From an uncultured Pelagibacteraceae bacterium (GTDB lineage Bacteria > Pseudomonadota > Alphaproteobacteria > Pelagibacterales > Pelagibacteraceae), in the NCBI GenBank assembly GCA_902579115.1, contig CACHFP010000001.1, positions 124,001 to 188,000 on the forward strand: a stretch of 64,000 nucleotides of DNA, given 5' to 3'. The translations under genes were made by a program, and so were the position numbers. The first letter of the stretch is position 1. Every line of letters begins with the position of its first letter. The notes under the pieces were generated by a model, which made no database searches, was not told where the DNA came from, and saw only the letters and a list, made by a program, of their open reading frames with translations. Positions 8,356-17,865 of the stretch are shown piece by piece.

Positions 8356-9496
8356 ATTTTTTATTTTCAGTTTTATAAATATCTAATTCTTGAAAAACAT
8401 TTTTATCCTTAAAACTAAAAGTTCCTATTTTACCTTTAATTTTATTTTTAAACATAAAATCATTAATAGAATTAATTTTTCCGTTTTTTTTCCATGCATA
8501 ATATATTAATCCTAATGCATCGTAGGTGAGAATTGTTATTTCATTTGGATAAGTTTGAAATTTTTTAAAATATTTTTTATTATATTTTCTAAATTCGTCG
8601 TAATTTACTGAAGGGTAATAAAGATTTTTAATTGTGTTTTCATAAAAAATACTTTCATCAAACCATTGGTTTACAGTAGTAAACAAAACTCTTTTTTGAT
8701 CAACCTCAGTATACACTAATGAGGTCAGCACACTTTTAAGATTATTCCCAAAATCAATAATAATAACTGAGTCGAAATCTACGTCCCCTAATGTGTATAA
8801 TTGTTCAAGTTTTTCTAAAGTTTTAATAGATTGTTCATCCTCCTTATCTTCAAACATTTTTTTTCTTAATTCCAAATTTCTCTTTCTTTGAGCGTAGTTA
8901 GTTAAAACTTCAATCTCACCAGTTAGGACCTGAGGGTTAGGATTATATATAAATGTTTTCATTTCATTTATATTTAATTCTTTTAATTTTCTTTCGATAA
9001 AATTTGTATAATTATTATCAGGAAACATTATTACTGTTTTTTTCTTTTTTTGTTTTTTTATAAAATTAATTAAAGCTTTGAGTTGAGACTCTAAACTAAT
9101 ACCTATGCTAATTATGTTACTTGTAAATTTAGGCGAAATGTTCGATGGAGATATAAAAATTAATTCAGAATATTTTCTTACTTCATTAAAATCCTCATTA
9201 CTTATAGGTCCAATAATAACTTTAACTCCCTGCGATTTGATATCTTTAATAGCTTCATTGAGCTTATCTTTCTCATTAAAACCAGCATCCCTTGGAATAA
9301 TAAAAACTTTTTCGTCGCCTATTTCCTCCAACGCTAATTGGAGTGAATATAAAAGGGAATTTCCTAAATCGGCGTATTCACCCGTTAAAGGAGCTAATAG
9401 TCCAATTTTAAGATTATCATTTTTTTCATTACCTAAAAGATTAGAATTAATAAATAATATTATATAAGATACTAAAATTAAAATTTTTTTATTCAT
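8342..9496 (-). CDS. Periplasmic binding-fold protein, PBP activator (LpoA/YraM)-like
   Basis: The 384-residue protein begins with a hydrophobic export signal (KKILILVSYIILFINSNLLG) without a lipobox Cys. It continues with the type I periplasmic-binding fold (LKIGLLAPLTGEYADLGNSL, then VKVIIGPISNEDFNEV). This is the LivJ-like architecture of penicillin-binding-protein activator proteins that, in alphaproteobacteria, sit next to rsmI. The same neighbourhood is present here, with rsmI divergent only 3 bases away. The activator role comes from family context and is not shown by the sequence; an amino-acid ABC-transporter binding protein is the alternative, but no permease genes are near. Confidence 0.75.
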   Translation of the reverse strand: MNKKILILVSYIILFINSNLLGNEKNDNLKIGLLAPLTGEYADLGNSLLYSLQLALEEIGDEKVFIIPRDAGFNEKDKLNEAIKDIKSQGVKVIIGPISNEDFNEVRKYSELIFISPSNISPKFTSNIISIGISLESQLKALINFIKKQKKKKTVIMFPDNNYTNFIERKLKELNINEMKTFIYNPNPQVLTGEIEVLTNYAQRKRNLELRKKMFEDKEDEQSIKTLEKLEQLYTLGDVDFDSVIIIDFGNNLKSVLTSLVYTEVDQKRVLFTTVNQWFDESIFYENTIKNLYYPSVNYDEFRKYNKKYFKKFQTYPNEITILTYDALGLIYYAWKKNGKINSINDFMFKNKIKGKIGTFSFKDKNVFQELDIYKTENKKFIKF

Positions 9497-9499
9497 ATC

Positions 9500-10333
9500 A
9501 TGAAATTATTTAACAACTCATTGTATATTGTTTCAACACCAATTGGAAATTTAGAAGATATAACACTAAGAGCTATCGAAGTTTTAAAAAAAACAGATAT
9601 AATATTGTGTGAAGATACAAGACGATCCATTAAGTTACTTAATCATTTAGGTTTGAAAAAAAAATTAGTTCCATATCATAAATTTAATGAAAAAAAACAA
9701 ATACTTAATGCTATAGAGCACATCAAAGAGGGCAAAATTTTGTCATTAATTTCAGATGCAGGAACTCCTTTATTATCAGATCCTGGGCGTTTACTTTTAA
9801 ATTCGTGTTTAAATGCGAAGATAAGAATCATTCCAATTCCTGGTGTTTCATCAATTACAGCAGCCATTAGCGCAAGTGGATTTAACGATAAATTTTTATT
9901 TTATGGATTTTTACCAAAAAGAGAAAGAGAATTGGAAAAAATTCTTTCATCTTTATCGGATCAATCTTTTTCTATTATATTTTTTTTACCAGCTAATAAG
10001 ATAAATTTTTATTTGAAAAAATTTAAATTATTTTTTCCTCATAGAAAACTTCTTATTGCAAGAGAACTCACTAAACTCCATGAGTCTTTTTATAGAGAAG
10101 AAATCAACAAATTAAAGCCTTTTTCGCAAACAATTAAAGGAGAGATTACTGTTGTTATCTCAGAAAAAACAACAAAAATTGAAAAATTCGATAAAGAAAA
10201 AATTATCAACAAAGCAAAAAAATATCTAAAAAGATATAGCCTGAAGGATACTGTTGATTTAATTATAGAAACTGAAAAAGTAAATAAAAAAAAAATTTAT
10301 GATTTATGTTTAAAAATTAAAAACAAAATATGA
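9500..10333 (+). CDS. rsmI: 16S rRNA (cytidine(1402)-2'-O)-methyltransferase
   Basis: RsmI uses S-adenosylmethionine to methylate the ribose of C1402 in the decoding centre of 16S rRNA. The tetrapyrrole-methylase fold is recognised by YIVSTPIGNLEDITLRA at the N-terminus, LCEDTRRS near residue 36, and SDAGTPLLSDPG plus IPGVSSITAAISASG in the SAM-binding half. The 277-residue length fits. The stop overlaps the next ATG (ATGA), so the BON lipoprotein is translationally coupled. The yraN and gshB genes that often follow rsmI in alphaproteobacteria are not here. Confidence 0.96.
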   Translation: MKLFNNSLYIVSTPIGNLEDITLRAIEVLKKTDIILCEDTRRSIKLLNHLGLKKKLVPYHKFNEKKQILNAIEHIKEGKILSLISDAGTPLLSDPGRLLLNSCLNAKIRIIPIPGVSSITAAISASGFNDKFLFYGFLPKRERELEKILSSLSDQSFSIIFFLPANKINFYLKKFKLFFPHRKLLIARELTKLHESFYREEINKLKPFSQTIKGEITVVISEKTTKIEKFDKEKIINKAKKYLKRYSLKDTVDLIIETEKVNKKKIYDLCLKIKNKI

Positions 10334-10908
10334 AAAAATTATTTATCTTATTCATAATTTTTCTGCTTATTTCTTGTTCGTCTGTAGGAAGATTTGGCGC
10401 TGGGGTCGATATCACTTTTGATCCCAGAACTATTGGGATGCAAATAGACGATACAATAATGCAGAAAAATTTATCAGCAAGGCTTGCTCTGGCAGACAAA
10501 AAATATTTTTTATCTATCCAGTCTGAGGTAAGAGATGGAAACATTTTTTTGTCTGGTAAAGTAGATGAACCAGAAGAAAAAATTAAGATTACTAAAATGG
10601 CATGGGAAACTAGAGGAGTAAGATCAGTCAAAAACGCTATAACTATTAAAGGTCAATCTAATTTTAAAAGTACAGCAAAAGATATTTTAATTTCAAGTCA
10701 ACTAAGATCTGCATTAATTTTTAACAAAAAAACAAAAGCAAGAAATTATACTTTAGAAACTATAAATAAAACAGTCTATATATTTGGAATTGCTATGGAC
10801 CGTGAGGAAAAAAAAGAAGTTATAAATGAAGCAAATAAAATTTATGATGTAAAAAAAGTAGTCCCATCAATTTATCTCGCTAGTGAATTAAGTCGCAATA
10901 AACTTTAA
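10330..10908 (+). CDS. BON-domain lipoprotein (DolP/OsmY-like)
   Basis: A 192-residue envelope lipoprotein. The signal peptide MKKLFILFIIFLLISC ends in a lipobox, so Cys at about residue 16 should be lipidated. Two BON modules follow: one around residues 45-105 (DGNIFLSGKVDEPEEKIKITKMAWETRGVRSVKN pattern) and one around 115-185 (VYIFGIAMDREEKKEVINEA, then VKKVVPSIYL). BON domains bind phospholipids, and in Proteobacteria DolP stabilises the outer membrane and supports BAM. The rsmI association is also seen in enterobacteria (the rsmI/yraN/dolP region). The 3' end overlaps the convergent maeB by 4 bases. Confidence 0.85.
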   Translation: MKKLFILFIIFLLISCSSVGRFGAGVDITFDPRTIGMQIDDTIMQKNLSARLALADKKYFLSIQSEVRDGNIFLSGKVDEPEEKIKITKMAWETRGVRSVKNAITIKGQSNFKSTAKDILISSQLRSALIFNKKTKARNYTLETINKTVYIFGIAMDREEKKEVINEANKIYDVKKVVPSIYLASELSRNKL

Positions 10909-13187
10909 ATCGAATAATCAATTACGTCAGACGAATAAGCTGCAATTGATGCAAGGTTTAATATTTCAGAAGTACTAGCCCTTAGTGGAGCAACTTCAAT
11001 AGGTGATCCCAAACCAATAAGTAAAGGACCAATTAACTTTCCTCCCCCAAATACTTTCATTAATTTTGTAGATATAGCAGCACTATGAAGCGCAGGCATA
11101 ATTAGAATATTTGCGTTACCAACTATCTTTGAAAAAGGATAAACCTCCTGATAAATAGGATTTAAAGCTACATCTGGCTGCATTTCTCCATCAAAATCAA
11201 AATCAACTTTCTCTTTTTTCAAAAGCTCTATGGCGTCTCTTACATGTTTAGTATTTTTTGAAATAGGTTTACCAAATGTTGAATGGGATAAAAATGCTAC
11301 TTTCGGATCAAATCCAAATAATCTAGCCACTCGTACACAAGATTTAGATACCTTTACTAATCTTTCAGGCGAGGGAAAATCTTGCACATTGGTATCTGCT
11401 ACAAGTATTGTTTTTCCCTTCAATGTGATCATAGTCATACCAAATATTTCCTCACCGGGTCTTGGATCTGTAACTTTTTTAAGTTTTTCGATAGACGCAG
11501 CATAGTGTCTTATATTCCCTGTGACCATTGCATCTGCATCTTTGCAAGCAATCATAGAGGCTCCCCATGCTATTCTTTCATTTCTAACTAAACGGTCAAC
11601 ATCTCTTTCGAGCTGACCTTCTCTTTGAAGCCTTTTATAAAGATGTTTAACATATTTTTCTCTTTTTTCTTTATCTGTAGAATTTACAATTTCAATTTTA
11701 TAGTTTTCGTCTAATCCAATATTTCTTAATTGTTCTTTAATTCTTTTTTCTGCACCAATTAAAATTGGCGTTCCTAGTTTATTCCGTCCAAACTCAATTG
11801 CTGCCTTTAACATATTTTCATCTTCACCTTCAGCAAATATTACTCTTTTTGGATTTTTTCTAACTTTTGCATTTATCCCTTGCATTAAAGACATTGTAGG
11901 GTCAAGTCGATTTGTCAATTGATCTTTATACAATTCAAGGTCAGAAATATTCTTCCTAGCCACACCACTTTCCATTGCTGCTTTTGCAACAGCCGAAGGA
12001 ATTACGCTAATAAGTCTTGGATCAAAGGTTGAAGGTATTATGTAATCTTTTCCATATCTTGGTCTGTCACCTCCGTAAGCTGAAACTACTTCATCAGGGA
12101 CATTTTCTCTTGCTAAAAGTGCAATAGCATTAGCTGCAGCAACTTTCATTTCTTCATTTATTTCTTTTGCCCTTACATCTAGCGCACCTCTAAAAATGTA
12201 AGGAAATCCTATTAAATTATTTACTTGATTTGGATAGTCTGATCTTCCAGTAGCTATTATAGCATCTGACCTTACCTCTTGTATTAGCTCTGGCTTAATT
12301 TCTGGGTCGGGATTTGCACATGCAAAAATGATTGGATTTTTTGCCATTGATTTTATCATATCCTTTGAGACCACGTCTTTAGCAGATAATCCTAAAAAAA
12401 CATCAGCATCTTTAATTGCTTGATCTAAAGTTCTAAGTTTAGTCTCAATAGCGAAAGCCGATTTAAATTGATCAATATTTTTACGACCTTTGTAGATTAC
12501 CCCTTTGCTATCGCACATGACAATATTTTTATTTTTTACACCTGAACTTTTAAATAAATTTGCACAAGCTTGAGCCGAAGCACCTGCTCCATTAACAACA
12601 ATTTTTACCTCGTCAATTTTCTTATTTGAAATATCTAAAGCATTAATAAGAGCGGCAGTTGTAATTATTGCAGTTCCATGTTGGTCATCGTGGAATATAG
12701 GAATATCTAAAAGTTCTTTTAATTTCTGCTCTATTATAAAACAGTCAGGAGCAGCGATGTCTTCAAGATTTATTCCTCCAAATGTTCCTCCAATATTCTT
12801 AATAGTTTCAATAATCGATTTAGGATCACTATTATTTATTTCTATGTCAATAGAGTCAATATCAGCAAACCGTTTAAACAATACAGATTTGCCCTCCATG
12901 ACTGGTTTTGAAGCTAAAGCACCTAAATTACCTAGGCCTAAAATAGCTGACCCATTACTTATAACTGCTACCAAATTTCCCTTACTTGTGTAGTCATATG
13001 CCAAGTCAGGATTTTTTGCGATTTCTTTTACTGGTGCAGCTACTCCTGGTGAGTAAGCTAGTGAAAGATCTCTTTTGGTAGTTAACGGCTTGCTGGAATT
13101 AATCTCAATTTTGCCTGACTTCCCCTTTATATGAAAATCAAGTGCTTCTTTATCTGAATAATGGTCAATTTCTGTTTTCTTTGGCAT
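10905..13187 (-). CDS. maeB: Malic enzyme fused to phosphotransacetylase-like domain
   Basis: The 760-residue protein oxidatively decarboxylates malate to pyruvate, usually with NADP in this class. The malic N-terminal domain has LAYSPGVAAPV and NGSAILGLGNLGALASKPVMEGK. The nucleotide-binding domain follows (VVNGAGASAQACANLF near residue 198). From about residue 430 to the end the protein matches phosphate acetyltransferase (RVIFAEGEDENMLKAA, PALHSAAI). In described MaeB proteins this domain is regulatory, binding acetyl-CoA, rather than catalytic. The fusion is usual for proteobacterial MaeB. It is divergent from murJ with a 70-base spacer. It would link the TCA cycle to pyruvate/acetyl-CoA supply. 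Confidence 0.95.
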   Translation of the reverse strand: MPKKTEIDHYSDKEALDFHIKGKSGKIEINSSKPLTTKRDLSLAYSPGVAAPVKEIAKNPDLAYDYTSKGNLVAVISNGSAILGLGNLGALASKPVMEGKSVLFKRFADIDSIDIEINNSDPKSIIETIKNIGGTFGGINLEDIAAPDCFIIEQKLKELLDIPIFHDDQHGTAIITTAALINALDISNKKIDEVKIVVNGAGASAQACANLFKSSGVKNKNIVMCDSKGVIYKGRKNIDQFKSAFAIETKLRTLDQAIKDADVFLGLSAKDVVSKDMIKSMAKNPIIFACANPDPEIKPELIQEVRSDAIIATGRSDYPNQVNNLIGFPYIFRGALDVRAKEINEEMKVAAANAIALLARENVPDEVVSAYGGDRPRYGKDYIIPSTFDPRLISVIPSAVAKAAMESGVARKNISDLELYKDQLTNRLDPTMSLMQGINAKVRKNPKRVIFAEGEDENMLKAAIEFGRNKLGTPILIGAEKRIKEQLRNIGLDENYKIEIVNSTDKEKREKYVKHLYKRLQREGQLERDVDRLVRNERIAWGASMIACKDADAMVTGNIRHYAASIEKLKKVTDPRPGEEIFGMTMITLKGKTILVADTNVQDFPSPERLVKVSKSCVRVARLFGFDPKVAFLSHSTFGKPISKNTKHVRDAIELLKKEKVDFDFDGEMQPDVALNPIYQEVYPFSKIVGNANILIMPALHSAAISTKLMKVFGGGKLIGPLLIGLGSPIEVAPLRASTSEILNLASIAAYSSDVIDYSI

Positions 13188-13257
13188 TTATTTTAATGAG
13201 TATGTAATATAAAGGATTTAAATTCACTATAAATTTATGGCTTAATTTAGATATTAT

Positions 13258-14784
13258 ATGAACTTATTATCTTCAGCGTCTATTTTCAGTTTTTTCACAC
13301 TTATCAGCAGAATCTTGGGTTACTTAAGGGACATACTTATTGCATTTTTTTTAGGAGCCTCAATAATCGCTGATGCCTTTTTTGTAGCATTTAGATTACC
13401 AAATACATTTAGGCGACTTTTTGCTGAGGGAACATTTAACGCGGCTTTTATACCAAGCTACACTTCAGCAAAATTAGAAAATAAAAAAATTGGTAAAAGT
13501 TTTGCAGATGAGGTTCTCACTATTCTCTCTATTATTTTATTATTTATTGTGACCCTAGCTGAAATATTCACACCGTATTTAGTATATATAATTGCTCCTG
13601 GTTTTATAACTGATGATTTTAAGTTTAATTTAGCAGTGGAGTTTACGAGGATTACATTTCCATTTTTGTTTTTTGTAAGCTTATCTTCTTTTTTCTCAGG
13701 AATTTTAAATTCAAATAATAAGTTTGCTGCCGCTGCAGCCGCTCCAATTTTTTTAAACATCATTCTAATAGCAAGTATTTTATTTTCATATTTTGAAAAT
13801 TTAGATATAGCAAAGAATCTTTCATATGGAGTTACAGTTGCTGGAGTCGTCCAATTAATTTTTCTCATATATGTAACTTACCAGTTTTATAAACCAAAAT
13901 TTAAATTTAATTTTAAAATTAGAGGAAAGATAAAATTTTTTTTCAAAAAACTATTACCAAGTATTTTTTCCTCTGGAGTTACTCAAATAAACATCTTAGT
14001 AGGAACTATTATCGCCTCATTTCAGTCAGGAGCAGTCTCATATTTATATTACGCAGATAGAGTTTATCAAATTAATTTAGCGATTGCTGGCATAGCGGTA
14101 GGAACTGTATCATTGCCTGTATTATCAAAAGCTTTCAAAACAAAAAATTTTCTAAAAGTTTATAATATTCAAAATAAGTCTATTTTATTATCTTTATTAT
14201 TATCTATACCTGCAAGTTTAGGGTTGATAATTGCATCTGATGAAATTGTAAATGGATTGTTTGGCTATGGCTCATTTACATTTCAAGATGTAAAAATGAC
14301 TTCTGATGCTTTAATGTTATTTGGATATGGTATAGTTGCATTTGCTTTAATAAAAATTTTATCAAACTTTTATTTTGCAAGAGATAATACAAAAATACCA
14401 TTTTATATTTCTTCGTTTGTGATCTTTTTAAATTTAGTAATAAGTTTAAGTTTCTTTGATCAAATTGGATTTTTAATTATTCCGCTAGCAACATCGATTT
14501 CATCATGGATAGGAGTCTTAATTTTTATATATAAATTAAAAAAAAATAATTTATTACTATTAAATAAAAGTTTATTTAATAATATCTCTAAGATTCTCAT
14601 ATCTTCATTTATTATGAGCGTCTCCCTTATTTTTATTTTATCAAAATTCTCAAGCTATCTTGATTATACTTACATTTATAAGTCAATATTTCTGTTAATT
14701 ATTGTAGGTTTCGCGGGAATTGTTTATTTGCTATCGTGTCATTTATTGGGTTTATTAAAGATTAAAAATTATAAAACAAATTAA
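13258..14784 (+). CDS. murJ: Lipid II flippase MurJ
   Basis: Integral inner-membrane protein of 508 residues with about 14 hydrophobic segments, belonging to the MOP exporter superfamily. It moves lipid II from the cytosolic to the periplasmic face for peptidoglycan synthesis. Diagnostic parts are SRILGYLRDILIAFFLGAS at the N-terminus (with conserved Arg residues), RLPNTFRRLFAEGTFNAAFIPSY, and the LFGYGSFT region near residue 335. It is the first gene of the long plus-strand block, with trpS starting at the base after its stop, an order typical of alphaproteobacteria. Confidence 0.96.
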   Translation: MNLLSSASIFSFFTLISRILGYLRDILIAFFLGASIIADAFFVAFRLPNTFRRLFAEGTFNAAFIPSYTSAKLENKKIGKSFADEVLTILSIILLFIVTLAEIFTPYLVYIIAPGFITDDFKFNLAVEFTRITFPFLFFVSLSSFFSGILNSNNKFAAAAAAPIFLNIILIASILFSYFENLDIAKNLSYGVTVAGVVQLIFLIYVTYQFYKPKFKFNFKIRGKIKFFFKKLLPSIFSSGVTQINILVGTIIASFQSGAVSYLYYADRVYQINLAIAGIAVGTVSLPVLSKAFKTKNFLKVYNIQNKSILLSLLLSIPASLGLIIASDEIVNGLFGYGSFTFQDVKMTSDALMLFGYGIVAFALIKILSNFYFARDNTKIPFYISSFVIFLNLVISLSFFDQIGFLIIPLATSISSWIGVLIFIYKLKKNNLLLLNKSLFNNISKILISSFIMSVSLIFILSKFSSYLDYTYIYKSIFLLIIVGFAGIVYLLSCHLLGLLKIKNYKTN

Positions 14785-15789
14785 ATGAGTAAAAAAAAAT
14801 TAGTATTTTCTGGTGTTCAACCAACCGGGAATTTACATTTAGGAAACTATCTCGGAGCTTTGAAAAATTTTGTCTCCCTTCAAAAAGAAATGAGCTGTAT
14901 TTATTGTGTTGTAGATTTACATGCTATAACTATCTTTCAAAAACCTGATCAACTACGCAACAGTGTTTTAGAGACTGTTGCGAGTTTTTTGGCAACTGGA
15001 ATCGATCCAAACAAAAGTATAATATTCAACCAATCTGCAGTTTCAGGACATGCTGAATTAGCATGGATATTAAATTGTATTTCAAGAATTGGATGGCTTA
15101 ATAGAATGACTCAATTTAAAGATAAGGCAGGGTCTGACAAAGAGAAAGCTAGCGTTGGTTTATATATTTATCCAAATTTGATGGCTGCGGATATTTTGCT
15201 CTATAAGGCTACTCACGTTCCTGTTGGCGCGGATCAAAAACAACATTTAGAGTTATCAAGAGATATAGCTCAAAAATTTAATAATGATTTTAATTGTAAA
15301 GATTTTTTTCCTTTACCAGAACCTCTTATTCCTAAAAATATTTCTAGGGTTATGAGTTTAAGAGATGGAACTAAAAAGATGAGTAAATCGGAAGAGTCAG
15401 ATTATTCTAGGATTAATTTAAAAGATAGCGCAGATGAAATAAGTAAGAAAATCAAAAAAGCAAAGTCAGACTCGGACCAAATACCGGATAATTTAAAAGA
15501 TCTGGAAAATAAACCTGAAGCATTAAATTTAATTAATATTTACTCAGAAATATCCAAAATAAATTTAGACAAAGCTTTAAATGAGATGTCAGGAAAAGAA
15601 TATTCATTTTTAAAAAAAAAATTGGCAGATCTTTTAATAAATGAAATTACACCTGTGGGAAAAGAAATTAACAAACTTTTGAGCGATAAAGGTAATCTTG
15701 AGAAAATCTTGGAAAAAGGCAAGGAAAAAGCCAATATAATTGCTGAGGAAAACCTAAAAAATATACGTGAAAAAGTGGGACTGATATAA
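14785..15789 (+). CDS. trpS: Tryptophanyl-tRNA synthetase
   Basis: Class I aminoacyl-tRNA synthetase of normal length (334). The ATP-binding signatures are present: PTGNLHLGNYLGAL (the HIGH equivalent) near residue 12 and KKMSKSEES (KMSKS) near residue 205. The tryptophan pocket region includes PVGADQKQHLELSRDIA. It charges tRNA-Trp in the cytosol. It begins directly after the murJ stop and precedes nfuA by 12 bases. The C-terminal 60 residues are a Lys/Glu-rich helix, as expected for the anticodon-binding side in a low-GC genome. Confidence 0.98.
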   Translation: MSKKKLVFSGVQPTGNLHLGNYLGALKNFVSLQKEMSCIYCVVDLHAITIFQKPDQLRNSVLETVASFLATGIDPNKSIIFNQSAVSGHAELAWILNCISRIGWLNRMTQFKDKAGSDKEKASVGLYIYPNLMAADILLYKATHVPVGADQKQHLELSRDIAQKFNNDFNCKDFFPLPEPLIPKNISRVMSLRDGTKKMSKSEESDYSRINLKDSADEISKKIKKAKSDSDQIPDNLKDLENKPEALNLINIYSEISKINLDKALNEMSGKEYSFLKKKLADLLINEITPVGKEINKLLSDKGNLEKILEKGKEKANIIAEENLKNIREKVGLI

Positions 15790-15801
15790 TATAAATTTCT
15801 C

Positions 15802-16350
15802 ATGATACAAACAGAGTCAACGCCAAATCCTAATTCTATAAAGTTTCTCTCAGAAAAGACTATTTCTGCTATTGGAACTGAAGAATTTCAGAAAGATAAT
15901 TCAAAAGATTTAAAAAACCCTTTTATAAAAGAATTATTAGAATTCAAGGGCGTGGAGCTGGTGCTTCTATCAAAAAACTTTCTCTCAGTAAAAAAAACAG
16001 ATGAAGTCTCGTGGAACGATCTTAAGCCTATGGTTATTTCACATATGAATCATTATTTTGAAAAAAATAATGAACCAATTTTAAAAGAAAATAAAAAAAA
16101 AGAAAATTTTGATGACAGTAATGACGAAACTGTTAAAAAAATAATTGACGTGCTAGATACCAAAATAAGACCAGCTGTTGCTAGAGATGGCGGTGATATA
16201 AAGTTTAAATCATTCGAAAACGGCGTTGTTAAAGTAGAGCTTCAAGGAAGCTGCTCAGGTTGCCCAAGTTCACTGATGACTTTGAAACAAGGTGTTCAAA
16301 ATCTCCTGAAACATTACGTAAAAGAAGTAAACTCTGTAGAGGCAAATTAA
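15802..16350 (+). CDS. nfuA: NfuA-type iron-sulfur cluster carrier
   Basis: Two domains are visible. The N-terminal Nfu/NifU-N module (IQTESTPNPNSIKFL at residue 2, through about 85) precedes a C-terminal NifU-like domain (about 108-175; KIRPAVARDGGDIKF then GSCSGCPSSLMTLKQGV). The CXXC in that last motif is the cluster ligand pair. The protein accepts and passes 4Fe-4S clusters to targets such as MiaB and Nth, both encoded in this window. The 182-residue domain order is that of alphaproteobacterial and mitochondrial Nfu1. It lies between trpS and the glucosaminidase, 3 bases from the next gene. Confidence 0.94.
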   Translation: MIQTESTPNPNSIKFLSEKTISAIGTEEFQKDNSKDLKNPFIKELLEFKGVELVLLSKNFLSVKKTDEVSWNDLKPMVISHMNHYFEKNNEPILKENKKKENFDDSNDETVKKIIDVLDTKIRPAVARDGGDIKFKSFENGVVKVELQGSCSGCPSSLMTLKQGVQNLLKHYVKEVNSVEAN

Positions 16351-16353
16351 ATT

Positions 16354-17865
16354 ATGAAAAAGAAATTAAGTTATAGAGATAAATTATTAGAATTAGCTTA
16401 TATTTATAGTGTAAAAGAAATTCAAGATTATACTAAAAATAGAAAAAATCTTACAACTGGTCAAATCGAGCTCATTTTAAAAAAAAACAAAATCGCTATA
16501 CCGAAAGATTTTAAAACAAACTTTTTTAAAGAAAATTTTACAAAACCAATATCGAAAATAAAGACAAATTTTGTAGATTATAAGGAGGAAAAAATACGAG
16601 ATAAAAATAGATTTTTAAGAAAGATCGAAAATTACAAATACGATACATCAAGAAAAATAAATCATGGATTGCATAATTTATGGAAAAGCATCGGAAACAT
16701 AGGTGTAAACTTTTTAAATATTCTCCCAAAACTGGGAAGTGCAGTAATTGGTTTTTTTGGAAATCTTTTTACAGACGTATTCAACTCAATTTATAATCAA
16801 CAGATTGACCAAAAAAGTGCTAGAAATGTGATTATTGTATTTTTTGGTGTAGTTGTGATTACAACAGCTGTTATCGTTGGTCTAAATAACTATAAAGATT
16901 TTAATTTTGAGAAAAAAATAGAAGTTGAAAAACCAAAAGTTAAAGAGAAAAAAAAAGAGGTAAAAAAGCCTGAAATAAAAACAAAAAAAGAAGTAAAAAA
17001 GCCTGAAATTAAACCAAAAAAAGAAGTAAAAAAACCAGACATAAAAGTTAAAAAAGATAAAAAAGTAACAGACTCAATTTTACCAGACCTCAACTTAAAA
17101 ACTCAAACAGTTTTAAATTTATTTGAAGATGTAAATTATGATCTCAATAAAGTTAGAAGAGATAAAAAAGTAAAACCAATTTATTTTACACAGTTTCCAA
17201 GCGACCTAGACGAGTTACAAAATGTAAAGCTTAAGAAAGAAACATTTATTAAAATCGTGTTACCACTAATTGTTGCAGAAAATGAAAAAATTCTTGAGGA
17301 TCGTTTAAAATTAAAAACTGTATTAAAGAAAAAAATGACCACGGAAGCTGAAAAACAATGGTTAAGGCAAAAGCTTTTAGAATATAAAGTTAAAAATGGA
17401 AAAGTTGAAGAATTAATGAAAAGAATGGATATAATTCCAACTTCTTTAGCACTAGCCCAAGCAGCAAAAGAAAGTGGGTGGGGTACTTCAAGATTTGCTT
17501 TGGAAGGAAACGCCATGTTTGGACAATGGACTTGGACAGGTCAAGGCATTGAACCATTATTTAAAGATAAAAGTAAAAAACATAGAGTGCTTAAATTTCC
17601 TATCCTAAGAGCGTCTGTCAAATCCTATATTAATAACTTAAATACTCACAAAAGTTACAAAAAACTAAGAGAGAAAAGATCAGATTTAAGGTCAAAAAAA
17701 ACAAGAATTGGTGGTCTAAAACTTTCAGAAACTTTAGATAATTATGCTGAAACAGGAAAAGAATATACCAAGGTAATTGCTCAAATAATTAAAGAAAATA
17801 GGCTGGCTGATTTTGAACCAGTAACATTAACGAAGTCAAAAAAAGTTATCGAGATAAACTCTTAA
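16354..17865 (+). CDS. Bax-like membrane-anchored glucosaminidase
   Basis: The 503-residue protein has a cytosolic Lys-rich N-terminal part, one transmembrane helix (about residues 158-180, NVIIVFFGVVVITTAVIVGL), a Lys/Pro/Glu-rich linker with three 11-residue repeats, and a periplasmic C-terminal domain. That domain contains IIPTSLALAQAAKESGWGTSRFALEGNAMFGQWTW, with the catalytic Glu in AKESGWG. This is the Bax/FlgJ-type N-acetylglucosaminidase fold, which cuts peptidoglycan glycan strands. The linker probably spans the periplasm to reach the wall. It separates nfuA from tsaB, which are usually close in relatives. Converges on the deacetylase gene with no spacer. Confidence 0.83.
   Translation: MKKKLSYRDKLLELAYIYSVKEIQDYTKNRKNLTTGQIELILKKNKIAIPKDFKTNFFKENFTKPISKIKTNFVDYKEEKIRDKNRFLRKIENYKYDTSRKINHGLHNLWKSIGNIGVNFLNILPKLGSAVIGFFGNLFTDVFNSIYNQQIDQKSARNVIIVFFGVVVITTAVIVGLNNYKDFNFEKKIEVEKPKVKEKKKEVKKPEIKTKKEVKKPEIKPKKEVKKPDIKVKKDKKVTDSILPDLNLKTQTVLNLFEDVNYDLNKVRRDKKVKPIYFTQFPSDLDELQNVKLKKETFIKIVLPLIVAENEKILEDRLKLKTVLKKKMTTEAEKQWLRQKLLEYKVKNGKVEELMKRMDIIPTSLALAQAAKESGWGTSRFALEGNAMFGQWTWTGQGIEPLFKDKSKKHRVLKFPILRASVKSYINNLNTHKSYKKLREKRSDLRSKKTRIGGLKLSETLDNYAETGKEYTKVIAQIIKENRLADFEPVTLTKSKKVIEINS
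16957..17055 (+). repeat. Three tandem 33-bp units in the glucosaminidase linker
   Basis: Three consecutive in-frame 33-base units encode EVKKPEIKTKK, EVKKPEIKPKK and EVKKPDIKVKK. The first two units differ at only a few bases, the third is more diverged. They form part of the charged periplasmic linker, and unit number may vary between strains by slippage (inference). Confidence 0.85.

Noticed and set aside
9105-9467. 120-codon plus-strand ORF opposite the PBP-activator-like gene
   Set aside because: It lies fully within a recognised minus-strand gene and its translation shows no family motif; an antisense shadow.
10905-13187. Malic enzyme/PTA fusion as a novel fusion
   Set aside because: This domain order is standard for MaeB in proteobacteria.
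13458-13868. 136-codon minus-strand ORF inside murJ
   Set aside because: Antisense to strong MurJ motifs, low-complexity translation, no domain.
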